Part shown: one piece after another, positions 7,237-13,762 of the stretch
Layout of the letters: every line of letters starts with the position of its first letter
Position numbering within the stretch: the stretch's first letter is position 1
Origin: CAZYYO01 sp964650965
GTDB taxonomy: Bacteria; Bacillota; Clostridia; Lachnospirales; Lachnospiraceae
Direction of reading: 5' to 3'
DNA: 20,046 bases
Assembly (NCBI GenBank): GCA_964650965.1
Contig: CAZYYO010000045.1
Location: 1 to 20,046, forward strand
Program-made: the position numbers and the translations under genes
The notes under the pieces: model-generated
The model's database searches: none
What the model saw: the letters and a program-made list of their open reading frames with translations, nothing else
What the model was told of the DNA's origin: nothing

Positions 7237-7962
7237 TTATAATAACTGCCCTTGAAGCATTTTCAGTCCATTGCTGATACATATTTCCTGGGCATAATCC
7301 TCTGATATCTTCCTGGCAACCAGGCGATAGCATTCCTGCATAGCTGGTCTTCTATGTTCTATCCCATGGGCATCACTGGCTATCACATGAATAAATCTGC
7401 TGTGAAGTACCTCTTTTGCAAATTTCTTCTGTCTGCGATCCATAGGCTTTGTTATGGTTCTGGCATTCATCTGCAGGTAAACGCCTGCATCATATAAGTG
7501 CTCGACCCGGTTAATATCTTCTGTCAGACACTGGTATCGTTCAATATGTGCCAGAATCACTTCATGGCCAAGATTTTGAATTTCTCCGATTCCATTTAAC
7601 AGCTCGTTATAGCTTGTCTGGGGTGAGAACTCTACCAACATGTAGGGTGTGCCATTCATTGGCCGAAGCTTATATGCATAGTTCTCCAGCAGCTCATGGG
7701 AGTAATACACCTCGGAACCGAGATACAGCTGCAGGTCTTTACTAATTTCTCTTGCAGCCTGTTGTAATTCCTGATAGGCCATCTGGACCTGTTCTTCTGT
7801 AATGTCCAGCCAGGGACGTCTCATATGAGGGGTTAATACGATATGATGTATTCCATCCTCATAAGCGATGGTAAGCATCTGCCTGGATGTCTGTATATCC
7901 TGTGCGCCATCATCCATTCCTGGAAGGATGTGGCAGTGCAGGTCTATGAATCCTTCTACCAT
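7237..7962 (-). CDS. cpsB: CpsB/YwqE-type PHP-domain tyrosine phosphatase
   Basis: 241 residues, the usual length. It is a metal-dependent (Mn-type) phosphatase of the PHP fold. Metal-binding motifs are visible: DLHCHILPGMDDG (7-19), LTPHMRRP (about 43-50), the GSEVYY region, ILAHIERY, and the C-terminal ASDAHGIEHR. It removes phosphate from the tyrosine-rich tail of the BY-kinase encoded two genes downstream and so completes the phosphorylation cycle of the polymer machinery. The ATG has AAGGAG 7 nt upstream. It starts 36 nt after the SH3b gene, in the same operon. Confidence 0.94.
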   Translation of the reverse strand: MVEGFIDLHCHILPGMDDGAQDIQTSRQMLTIAYEDGIHHIVLTPHMRRPWLDITEEQVQMAYQELQQAAREISKDLQLYLGSEVYYSHELLENYAYKLRPMNGTPYMLVEFSPQTSYNELLNGIGEIQNLGHEVILAHIERYQCLTEDINRVEHLYDAGVYLQMNARTITKPMDRRQKKFAKEVLHSRFIHVIASDAHGIEHRRPAMQECYRLVARKISEDYAQEICISNGLKMLQGQLL

Positions 7963-7998
7963 ATAGATCTCCTTCTTGTGATACAGGACTTGTAGGAT

Positions 7999-9003
7999 TT
8001 AAGTTACTGGAGTTACGGTATCTGGTTGCGTAGTAGTGGGCTGATTTGGATCTGTTGTACCATTTTCCTGGGTTGCTCCACCCTGATTTGTGTTGCCCTG
8101 TGGCTCACCTGTTCCCGTCTGTCCATCATTCCCTGTGGGCTGATTTGTACCACCATTAGATGTGGTACCGGAATTCCCTGTATTTCCTCCGGTAGTGGAA
8201 GTTCCTCCGGTTCTATTTCCCGAAGTACCATTCCCTCCCTGGGCATTTCCTGTATTAGCTGCCGGTGCTTCCTCCGATAGGGATGTTGCTATGACATATG
8301 CTGTCTGTTCCTGATAACTGATTTGATACCACTGCTGATCTATGGTCATTCCGGTAATATGGTATTGTTCCCCAATGGTAAGGGTTCCTATAATATCGTA
8401 TGTCGTGGCGGGTCCACTTCTTACATTTACCGAAGCCTTGGCATAATAATTCTCATCCATGGAATTCATCTGCGGTTCCTGTGCCTCTGCCTGGGCATCT
8501 TCTCCTGTGATTTTCACAAGTGCAATTCGTCCGTACACTGCCCCTCTGGCACACACCGAGGTTCCCTTCTCATAGGAATCCAACTTTTTCGCTGTATTTT
8601 CGCTGGTAAGATGATACACTGCGTACTTGCCATCTGCTGCCTGCTGCATCTCTTCCGGAATTGGTATGGTTAACAGTAGATTGCTTCCGGATTGTATCGA
8701 TCCCTGATTCTGGTCTAACAAGGTCAAATCATATACCTGCACCATGCCATTAGAAGCATCATCACCAATCGCTGCGGCAACATCCTTTACTTCCTGAGAA
8801 TCAGAACCAAAAATAGTCACCTGCAAATCACTAACTTCACCTAGTATTCCCTCTAACGAAATACCACTGGTGTCGTCAGTAATCTTAGATGACTCTGGTA
8901 TAGTTTCTTTATTTGAATTGAATTTCACTTCTAATATTGCAATTGCCACTGCCATAATGATGATTCCAACACACAGCAGAAAGCTGACAGTATTCTTTTT
9001 CAT
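7999..9003 (-). CDS. Membrane-anchored SH3b-domain protein with a low-complexity tail
   Basis: 334 residues from the ATG at 9003, with GGGAG 11 nt upstream. An in-frame ATG at 9021 lies only about 6 nt from the predicted transcript start and has no ribosome binding site. A signal anchor (about 5-26) precedes a mixed domain of unknown type (about 40-165) and one bacterial SH3 domain (about 186-243, with NVRSGPATTYDIIGTL). The last about 90 residues are Thr/Gly/Asn/Gln/Pro-rich and disordered. SH3b domains bind peptidoglycan or similar wall polymers. As first gene of the operon it could link the export machinery to the wall (inference). No sortase signal follows the tail. Confidence 0.82.
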   Translation of the reverse strand: MKKNTVSFLLCVGIIIMAVAIAILEVKFNSNKETIPESSKITDDTSGISLEGILGEVSDLQVTIFGSDSQEVKDVAAAIGDDASNGMVQVYDLTLLDQNQGSIQSGSNLLLTIPIPEEMQQAADGKYAVYHLTSENTAKKLDSYEKGTSVCARGAVYGRIALVKITGEDAQAEAQEPQMNSMDENYYAKASVNVRSGPATTYDIIGTLTIGEQYHITGMTIDQQWYQISYQEQTAYVIATSLSEEAPAANTGNAQGGNGTSGNRTGGTSTTGGNTGNSGTTSNGGTNQPTGNDGQTGTGEPQGNTNQGGATQENGTTDPNQPTTTQPDTVTPVT

Positions 9004-9033
9004 AATGTAAATTTCTCCCATCTAGCTTAGTCC

Positions 9034-9062
9034 ATTATAACAATACTATTGTATTTATTCAA
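9034..9062 (-). promoter_or_regulatory. Promoter of the surface-polysaccharide operon
   Basis: On the minus strand: -35 TTGAAT (9062-9057), 17-nt spacer, -10 TATAAT (9039-9034) preceded by TGT, which makes an extended -10. The predicted transcript starts near 9027, leaving about 24 nt before the ATG at 9003. Confidence 0.8.
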
Positions 9063-9065
9063 TAG
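9041..9065. promoter_or_regulatory. Candidate operator over the operon promoter
   Basis: CTATTG (9046-9051) and CAATAG (9060-9065) form an inverted repeat with an 8-nt spacer, and a further CAATA lies at 9041-9045. The array covers the -35 box and spacer of the operon promoter, the usual place for a repressor site. The divergent XRE gene is the natural candidate binder (inference). Confidence 0.45.
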
Positions 9066-9113
9066 ACAAAATGCATATTAAGATATATCGTGATTTCCAT
9101 TTATTACCAATTA

Positions 9114-9141
9114 TTTACAAATTTTTCTACTGTTTTATAGT
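9114..9141 (+). promoter_or_regulatory. Promoter of the XRE regulator gene
   Basis: TTTACA (9114-9119), 16-nt spacer, TATAGT (9136-9141). It lies 36 nt before the ATG, which has a perfect AGGAGG 6 nt upstream. It is divergent from the polysaccharide operon promoter. Confidence 0.6.
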
Positions 9142-9177
9142 TCTATAGTAAGGAAGAACTAGTTTAGGAGGCATCTG

Positions 9178-9489
9178 ATGTTAGGAGAACAGATTAAAAA
9201 GCTGCGTTTAGCCAAACAGGTCAGCCAGGTTGAAATGGCCAACCGGATTGGGGTATTCAAGCAATCCATAAGCAATTGGGAGAACAATAACATCCTTCCC
9301 TCCATTGAAATGCTTGTTAAGATGGCTGAATATTTTGGTTGTACTTCAGATTATCTACTGGAATTAGATACAGATAAGGTCTTGATTGAGACGACGAATT
9401 TAGATCAGAGACAGGCGGCACATATTATTAATATTATCCGGGATTATGAAGAGTTGAATCGATTAAACAACAAGAAAAAAGACCATTGA
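9178..9489 (+). CDS. XRE-family helix-turn-helix regulator
   Basis: 103 residues. A canonical HTH_3 domain fills residues 3-63: LGEQIKKLR, then VEMANRIGVFKQSISNWE as the helix-turn-helix, then LPSIEMLVKMAEYFGCTSDYLL. A short C-terminal helix (about 78-95) may dimerise. It is the size of single-domain repressors of the SinR/SlrR/Xre type. It lies divergent to the polysaccharide operon, whose promoter carries an inverted repeat. That placement suggests it controls that operon, as SinR controls eps genes in Bacillus; this is analogy, not shown. It is preceded by AGGAGG and its own promoter. The stop codon lies inside the terminator stem. Confidence 0.92.
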   Translation: MLGEQIKKLRLAKQVSQVEMANRIGVFKQSISNWENNNILPSIEMLVKMAEYFGCTSDYLLELDTDKVLIETTNLDQRQAAHIINIIRDYEELNRLNNKKKDH

Positions 9490-9508
9490 ATTTTCAATGA
9501 TCTTTTTT
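9475..9508. terminator. Bidirectional terminator between the XRE gene and the AAA ATPase gene
   Basis: A 16-bp arm (9475-9490) pairs with 9493-9508 with one mismatch on the plus strand, which becomes a G-U wobble on the minus strand. The loop is 2 nt. Runs of A and T at the two ends give a U tract in both directions, serving the convergent genes on either side. Confidence 0.85.
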
Positions 9509-9517
9509 CTTGTTTTA

Positions 9518-10738
9518 CTATGATTCCTCTAACATCCACTGTAATGCATTTCTTTTTACAATTCCATTGTAATTCATTTCACCAAAAGCCTCATCCAGTG
9601 TTAATAATATTTTAGGATAATTATCCGTGATGCTTCTCAGTGGTTTTAGTTCTCGTTCAAGAACCTGTTGATCTAATGTGGTCTGTGCCACCTGGTAATA
9701 AGTAGGTACTCCATCTTGCATTGCTACAAAATCCACTTCCCCGTCTGTCCCTATTTGACCAACATATACTTCCTGATATCGCCTGCGCAATTCCAAATAT
9801 ACCAGATTCTCCAGAATATGACCGATGTCGCTGTCTTGTCCAAGAACCTTCACATTCCTCATGCCAACATCACATACATAATACTTATTCAAGGTAGATA
9901 GGAACATCTTCCCCTTAATATTATATCTGCTCACTTCATAGAACAGCAGACTATCTGTTAAGCCACGAATATAACGGTCCACCGTCTTGGAATCTATTTT
10001 CTTTTGGTGGGATGTCATTGTATTCGCAATGGTTGTGGGGGATGTGCGGTTTCCAATATTATGCATCATAAATTTTGTAACCGCCTCTAACATATTCACA
10101 TCTGCTATTCTCAGGCGTTTCACCACATCATTTAATAGAATGGTATTATAGATTCCATCCATATATTCTTTTGCTTCCTGAACACCATAATCATATTTCA
10201 GCACATAAGGAAAGGAGCCTCTGGAAATGTACCTGTTTAATTTTTCATTCAAGCTTAGTTTTGTCTCTTCTTCGCTAAGTCCCATACAATATTCTCGAAA
10301 TGACAGCGGCATCATAGACAGCTGGACATATCTTCCTGTAAGCAATGTTGCCAAATCACCTGACATGAAGAATGCATTTGACCCCGTAATATATACATCA
10401 CAATTTTCCTTTAAGAACAAACTGTCAACAGCTTTCTCAAACTCCCTCACATGTTGAATTTCATCAAGGAAAATATAGTTTTGCTTACCCTTAACAATCC
10501 TTTTTTGAATATATCCATACAGTGCCTTGTAATCTAGTAAAGGCTCATATTCTAAATCCTCAAAGTTAATGGAAATAATCTGTTCTTCACTAACCTTTTG
10601 TTCTCTAAGGTAATCCTGATATATTTCAAAGATTGTAGATTTTCCACATCTTCGCACGCCTGTCACTACTTTAATAATCTGTTTGTCTTTCCATTGAATC
10701 AGCCAATCCAAATAGTCCTGTCTTTGCAATCGTTTCAT
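9518..10738 (-). CDS. AAA ATPase with DUF4143 domain
   Basis: 406 residues, normal length. The N-terminal P-loop domain has Walker A GVRRCGKST (27-35, Lys33), Walker B YIFLDEIQ (88-95, Asp92-Glu93) and a sensor-like YITGSNAFFMSG. A DUF4143 region (about 195-360) follows, with the conserved GEVDFVA segment near the C-terminus, which resembles a degenerate PD-(D/E)XK fold. These proteins are common in gut Firmicutes and Bacteroidetes and often sit alone in variable genome positions. Their function is not established; DNA-linked or toxin-related roles have been proposed. It has its own promoter (TTGATA, 17 nt, TATAAT) and GAGGAG 8 nt before the ATG, so it is a single-gene unit between two terminators. 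Confidence 0.92.
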   Translation of the reverse strand: MKRLQRQDYLDWLIQWKDKQIIKVVTGVRRCGKSTIFEIYQDYLREQKVSEEQIISINFEDLEYEPLLDYKALYGYIQKRIVKGKQNYIFLDEIQHVREFEKAVDSLFLKENCDVYITGSNAFFMSGDLATLLTGRYVQLSMMPLSFREYCMGLSEEETKLSLNEKLNRYISRGSFPYVLKYDYGVQEAKEYMDGIYNTILLNDVVKRLRIADVNMLEAVTKFMMHNIGNRTSPTTIANTMTSHQKKIDSKTVDRYIRGLTDSLLFYEVSRYNIKGKMFLSTLNKYYVCDVGMRNVKVLGQDSDIGHILENLVYLELRRRYQEVYVGQIGTDGEVDFVAMQDGVPTYYQVAQTTLDQQVLERELKPLRSITDNYPKILLTLDEAFGEMNYNGIVKRNALQWMLEES

Positions 10739-10771
10739 AGAATCATCTCCTCATCCATATCCTTTAGAAAC

Positions 10772-10800
10772 ATTATATGCTGTTTTCGTTTTATTATCAA
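10772..10800 (-). promoter_or_regulatory. Promoter of the AAA ATPase gene
   Basis: On the minus strand: TTGATA (10800-10795), 17-nt spacer, TATAAT (10777-10772). The start codon is 33 nt downstream. The -35 box begins directly after the DUF2225 terminator. Confidence 0.75.
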
Positions 10801-10802
10801 CA

Positions 10803-10866
10803 AAAAAAGGAATGGATTCCATTTTATTTCGCTTTTCGCAAGTAAAACGGAATTCATTCCTTTTTT
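10803..10866 (-). terminator. Long-stem terminator after the glnS-DUF2225 unit
   Basis: A 24-nt arm (10803-10826) pairs with 10843-10866 with two non-Watson-Crick positions around a 16-nt loop. One end is a run of six T, giving a U tract for minus-strand transcripts leaving the DUF2225 gene. The arms are longer than usual for a Rho-independent terminator. Confidence 0.75.
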
Positions 10867-10871
10867 ATTTT

Positions 10872-11762
10872 CTATTCTTTTCCCACATTCTCCCGGTCTC
10901 GAATCTTTCTGGCCTCTGCCAGCAGTTCACTCTTAAGATCCAGACACTTGTCCTTCATCTTCTTCGACGTACTAGGAGATGTTAGCAGCTTGGCAACTAG
11001 CTTGGAAGCTACATCATATTTCTTATAATACATGGACATATTCGCTATCATATATTCTATGGTCTGGGCACCCATACCGCAAAATGGGGGCAGCTCTGTA
11101 GATAACGCTTTGATAAACCCTTCATAAGCTTGCAAATAGAAGCCCTGGAATTCATTCTTGCAATCTGCAATCCTCTGCTGATTTGCCGGAGTATTGTCTT
11201 TTGGAAGATTTTCTAATTCTGCCCGACGCAGCCAGGCAATCTTTAAACAGGTATAGGCTTTCTCACTTAGCTTTCCTCGCTTTGCCATGGTAGATAGCAA
11301 TGACAGCTTATATCGTTCAATCGCATATTCATACGTATAGGTTTCCCTCTTCTGCTCATTTTCCGGGCGGAATCTGCTGCATACTTCCTCTCGAATCAGC
11401 TTCCGTTGTGTGGTAGACACATGCTCGAAGAAACGATTCATAGCTCCATAGCCGCAATGAGGACACACACACACATCATATTTCAATGTATCAATATACT
11501 GAAAATTGGGGCGAAGATCAAAATCCGGTTCCAGACGCTTTACCTTGGCATTTTTTACTGCCAGAACCTGGAAGGTTTGGTCACAGATTGGACATTTCAC
11601 CATCTTATTCATAAGATAGTCTGTCTCTTTCGGCTCATTTGCTACAACAGCATTTTCTTGTGCAGCTTCCTTTCTAGATCCCTGAATGGGTTCTTCCTTC
11701 AGAATATTCAATTCTTCCTTCGGCGTAAATCCGAATCGCTCAAGTCCTGATAATAAATTCAT
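10872..11762 (-). CDS. DUF2225 zinc-binding protein
   Basis: 296 residues. A short variable N-terminus is followed by a two-part zinc site: CPIC (57-60) and CVCPHCGYG (98-106), the pattern of DUF2225 proteins. The remainder is helical with TPR-like character (for example EAYEGFIKALST and LKIAWLRRAELE) and a basic Lys-rich C-terminus. No catalytic motif is seen and the function is unknown. It starts 12 nt after the glnS stop with only a weak AAGAG site, so it is probably translated from the same transcript, and it ends at a strong terminator. Predicted to be cytoplasmic. Confidence 0.88.
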   Translation of the reverse strand: MNLLSGLERFGFTPKEELNILKEEPIQGSRKEAAQENAVVANEPKETDYLMNKMVKCPICDQTFQVLAVKNAKVKRLEPDFDLRPNFQYIDTLKYDVCVCPHCGYGAMNRFFEHVSTTQRKLIREEVCSRFRPENEQKRETYTYEYAIERYKLSLLSTMAKRGKLSEKAYTCLKIAWLRRAELENLPKDNTPANQQRIADCKNEFQGFYLQAYEGFIKALSTELPPFCGMGAQTIEYMIANMSMYYKKYDVASKLVAKLLTSPSTSKKMKDKCLDLKSELLAEARKIRDRENVGKE

Positions 11763-11774
11763 ACGCTCTTCTTT

Positions 11775-13442
11775 CTAGGCGGTAGGAAGCTTGAAGGAAC
11801 TCTTAAGACTAACAATCCGGTTAAATACCAGATGTTCTGGTGTGGAATCCTTGGCATCCACACAGAAGAATCCCTGTCTTACGAATTGATAGCTGTCATA
11901 TGCTTTTGCCCCTGCCACAGAAGGTTCAATATAACAGTTATCTAATACCGTCAGTGAATTTGGATTCACATTAATGCTTCCATCTTCGTTATATACCCCA
12001 GCCTCTTCATCTACAATGTTCTCGTATAATCTTACTTGTGCCTGGATCGCATGTGCTACGCTTACCCAGTGAATGGTTCCCTTCACCTTACGTCCATCCG
12101 GACTGTTTCCACCTCTGGATGCCGGGTCATAGGTAGCGTGTACTACGGTTACCTTTCCATTTTCATCCTTCTCGAAATCGGTACAGGTTACAAAATATGC
12201 ATTCATGAGACGTACTTCATTTCCCGGGAACATACGGAAATATTTCTTAGGTGGCTCTTCCATAAAGTCCTCTCGGTTGATATACAGCTCTCTGGAAAAT
12301 GGCACCTGACGGCTGCCAAGCTCTGGATTCTCCAGATTATTTGCCACCTCTAACAGTTCTTCTTCCCCTTCCGGATAATTGTCTATGATTAATTTCACCG
12401 GATCCAGCACTGCCATAACCCGGGCATCCTTCGCCTTCAAATCCTCACGAATACAATATTCTAACATTGCATAGTCTACAGAGCTGTTGCTCTTAGAGAT
12501 TCCACACAGCTCTACGAATTTTGCAATGGACTCTGGTGTAAAGCCTCTTCTTCGAAGGGCTGCGATACTAACCAGTCTTGGATCATCCCATCCATCTACA
12601 ATGCCTTCTTCTACTAACTTCTTTATATAACGCTTACCTGTTACCACGTTGGTAAGATACAATTTAGCAAATTCAATCTGTCTTGGTGGCTGGGAAAATC
12701 CTACTTCTCTTACCACCCAGTCATATAATGGTCTATGATCCTCGAATTCCAAGGTACAGATAGAATAGGTAATTCCTTCTATCGCATCCTCAATGGGATG
12801 TGCGAAATCATACATGGGATAAATGCACCACTGATCTCCTGTATTATGATGGGTCATATGTGCCACACGATACAGAATCGGATCTCTCATATTAATGTTA
12901 GGACTTGTCATATCTATACGAGCCCGAAGTACCATGGTTCCGTCTTCATATTTTCCAGCCTTCATATCTGCAAATATCTGCAAGTTCTCCTCAATACTTC
13001 TTCCGGAATTAGGATCTTCCTTTCCAGGCTCCGTAAGAGTTCCGCGATATTCTCTCATCTGCTGAGCATTCAAGTCTGAGCAATATGCCTTTCCCTTCTT
13101 GATTAAAGTAACCGCTGCATCATACATCTGGTCAAAATAATTGGATGCGAAATACAAATGCTCCTTCCAATCTGCCCCTAACCACTGAATGTCAGCCTTA
13201 ATGGACTCAACGAACTCTTCCTTCTCCTTGGTTGGATTAGTATCATCAAATCGCATATGGAATTCGCCGTGATATTCCTGTGCTAATCCGTAATTCAACA
13301 GAATGGACTTGGCATGTCCTATATGCAGATATCCGTTGGGCTCCGGTGGGAATCTTGTGCACACCTTGTCATACTTACCTTCCGCTAGATCCTTATCGAT
13401 CTCCTGTTCTATAAAATTCTTGGAAATTGTTTCGTTTTCCAT
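11775..13442 (-). CDS. glnS: Glutamine-tRNA ligase (GlnRS)
   Basis: 555 residues, normal length for bacterial GlnRS. It charges tRNA-Gln with glutamine in the cytoplasm. The class I signature is clear: PPEPNGYLHIGHAKS (HIGH at 40-43), MRFDDTNP, then YPMYDFAHPIEDAIEGITYSICTLEF. The second signature loop reads NVVTGKRYIKKL where the well-studied enzymes have a VMSKRKL-type KMSKS motif. The anticodon-binding beta-barrel region follows, including EVRLMNAYFVTC. Many Bacillota lack GlnRS and make Gln-tRNA by amidation; clostridia often carry this gene in addition. The start has AGGAGG 8 nt upstream, and an extended -10 promoter lies about 70 nt upstream. No T-box was found. Confidence 0.97.
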   Translation of the reverse strand: MENETISKNFIEQEIDKDLAEGKYDKVCTRFPPEPNGYLHIGHAKSILLNYGLAQEYHGEFHMRFDDTNPTKEKEEFVESIKADIQWLGADWKEHLYFASNYFDQMYDAAVTLIKKGKAYCSDLNAQQMREYRGTLTEPGKEDPNSGRSIEENLQIFADMKAGKYEDGTMVLRARIDMTSPNINMRDPILYRVAHMTHHNTGDQWCIYPMYDFAHPIEDAIEGITYSICTLEFEDHRPLYDWVVREVGFSQPPRQIEFAKLYLTNVVTGKRYIKKLVEEGIVDGWDDPRLVSIAALRRRGFTPESIAKFVELCGISKSNSSVDYAMLEYCIREDLKAKDARVMAVLDPVKLIIDNYPEGEEELLEVANNLENPELGSRQVPFSRELYINREDFMEEPPKKYFRMFPGNEVRLMNAYFVTCTDFEKDENGKVTVVHATYDPASRGGNSPDGRKVKGTIHWVSVAHAIQAQVRLYENIVDEEAGVYNEDGSINVNPNSLTVLDNCYIEPSVAGAKAYDSYQFVRQGFFCVDAKDSTPEHLVFNRIVSLKSSFKLPTA

Positions 13443-13508
13443 GATAATTCCTCCTCGATTTATCTGTATTGCCGCCTGATATTTTATGGCAGCATGAAGT
13501 GCCTAAGT

Positions 13509-13517
13509 ATTATAACA
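13509..13517 (-). promoter_or_regulatory. Extended -10 promoter of glnS
   Basis: On the minus strand TGTTATAAT ends at 13509, about 67 nt before the glnS ATG. No good -35 is seen at the right spacing (GGAAGA at 13537-13532), which an extended -10 can tolerate. It lies downstream of the small RNA terminator. Confidence 0.6.
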
Positions 13518-13590
13518 TAAAATGTGCAGGGTCTTCCATAGTTCCACACTATTTTTCTTGTTTTATTTTTATATTTTTTTCGAATTTGAA

Positions 13591-13706
13591 AAATAAAAAG
13601 TAGCCGTCCTGCTCCGCAAAAAGTTAGGATACGGCTACTTTTTAGTAACTAGTTAATAATTTTCGCCGGGGCGGGTGAGTCGCATTCACCCTCCGACTGT
13701 CTTACT
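13591..13706 (-). ncRNA. Predicted small RNA of about 115 nt, possibly type I antitoxin-like
   Basis: A consensus promoter fires leftward into about 115 nt without a plausible coding frame, ending in a strong terminator. The predicted RNA folds into a 5' hairpin (13697-13665: GUCGG and CCGGC outer stem, GGGUGA and UCACCC inner stem), an AU-rich linker with the palindrome TAACTAGTTA (13646-13655), and the terminator hairpin. The arrangement resembles convergent type I toxin-antitoxin loci, where a TAGCCG...CGGCTA hairpin directly follows a small membrane toxin gene on the other strand. No convincing toxin is seen here. Alternatives are an attenuated glnS leader, or simply the terminator of the DUF1016 gene with a fortuitous promoter. 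Confidence 0.5.
13595..13643 (-). terminator. Terminator of the predicted small RNA and upstream genes
   Basis: AAAAAGTAGCCGTCCT (13595-13610) pairs with 13626-13643, with a 2-nt bulge and a 15-nt loop. A T-rich tail follows on the minus strand and T5 on the plus strand, so it may work in both directions. It would also stop read-through from the DUF1016 gene before glnS. Confidence 0.85.
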
Positions 13707-13712
13707 AACTTC

Positions 13713-13740
13713 ATTATAACAAATCTTTTTATATTGTCAA
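13713..13740 (-). promoter_or_regulatory. Consensus promoter of the predicted small RNA
   Basis: On the minus strand: perfect -35 TTGACA (13740-13735), 16-nt spacer, perfect -10 TATAAT (13718-13713) preceded by TGT (extended -10). It is the best promoter match in the window, yet no protein gene follows it before the terminator. Confidence 0.8.
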
Positions 13741-13743
13741 TTC

Positions 13744-13759
13744 GGCACATAAGTGTGCC
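13744..13759. repeat. 16-bp palindrome, copy 1 (3' side of the DUF1016 gene)
   Basis: GGCACATAAGTGTGCC is a perfect 6-bp dyad with a 4-nt centre. It lies 3 nt past the DUF1016 stop and 3 nt upstream of the -35 box of the small RNA promoter. A near-identical copy in the same orientation lies at 14810-14825. Confidence 0.7.
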
Positions 13760-13762
13760 AAA

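Noticed and set aside
8013..8246. 77-codon minus-strand frame inside the SH3b gene
   Set aside because: It arises from the repetitive tail read in another frame and has no start signal of its own.
13443..13760. T-box riboswitch upstream of glnS
   Set aside because: A TGGAAC is present near 13540 on the minus strand, but there is no full T-box sequence before a terminator and no recognisable specifier stem.
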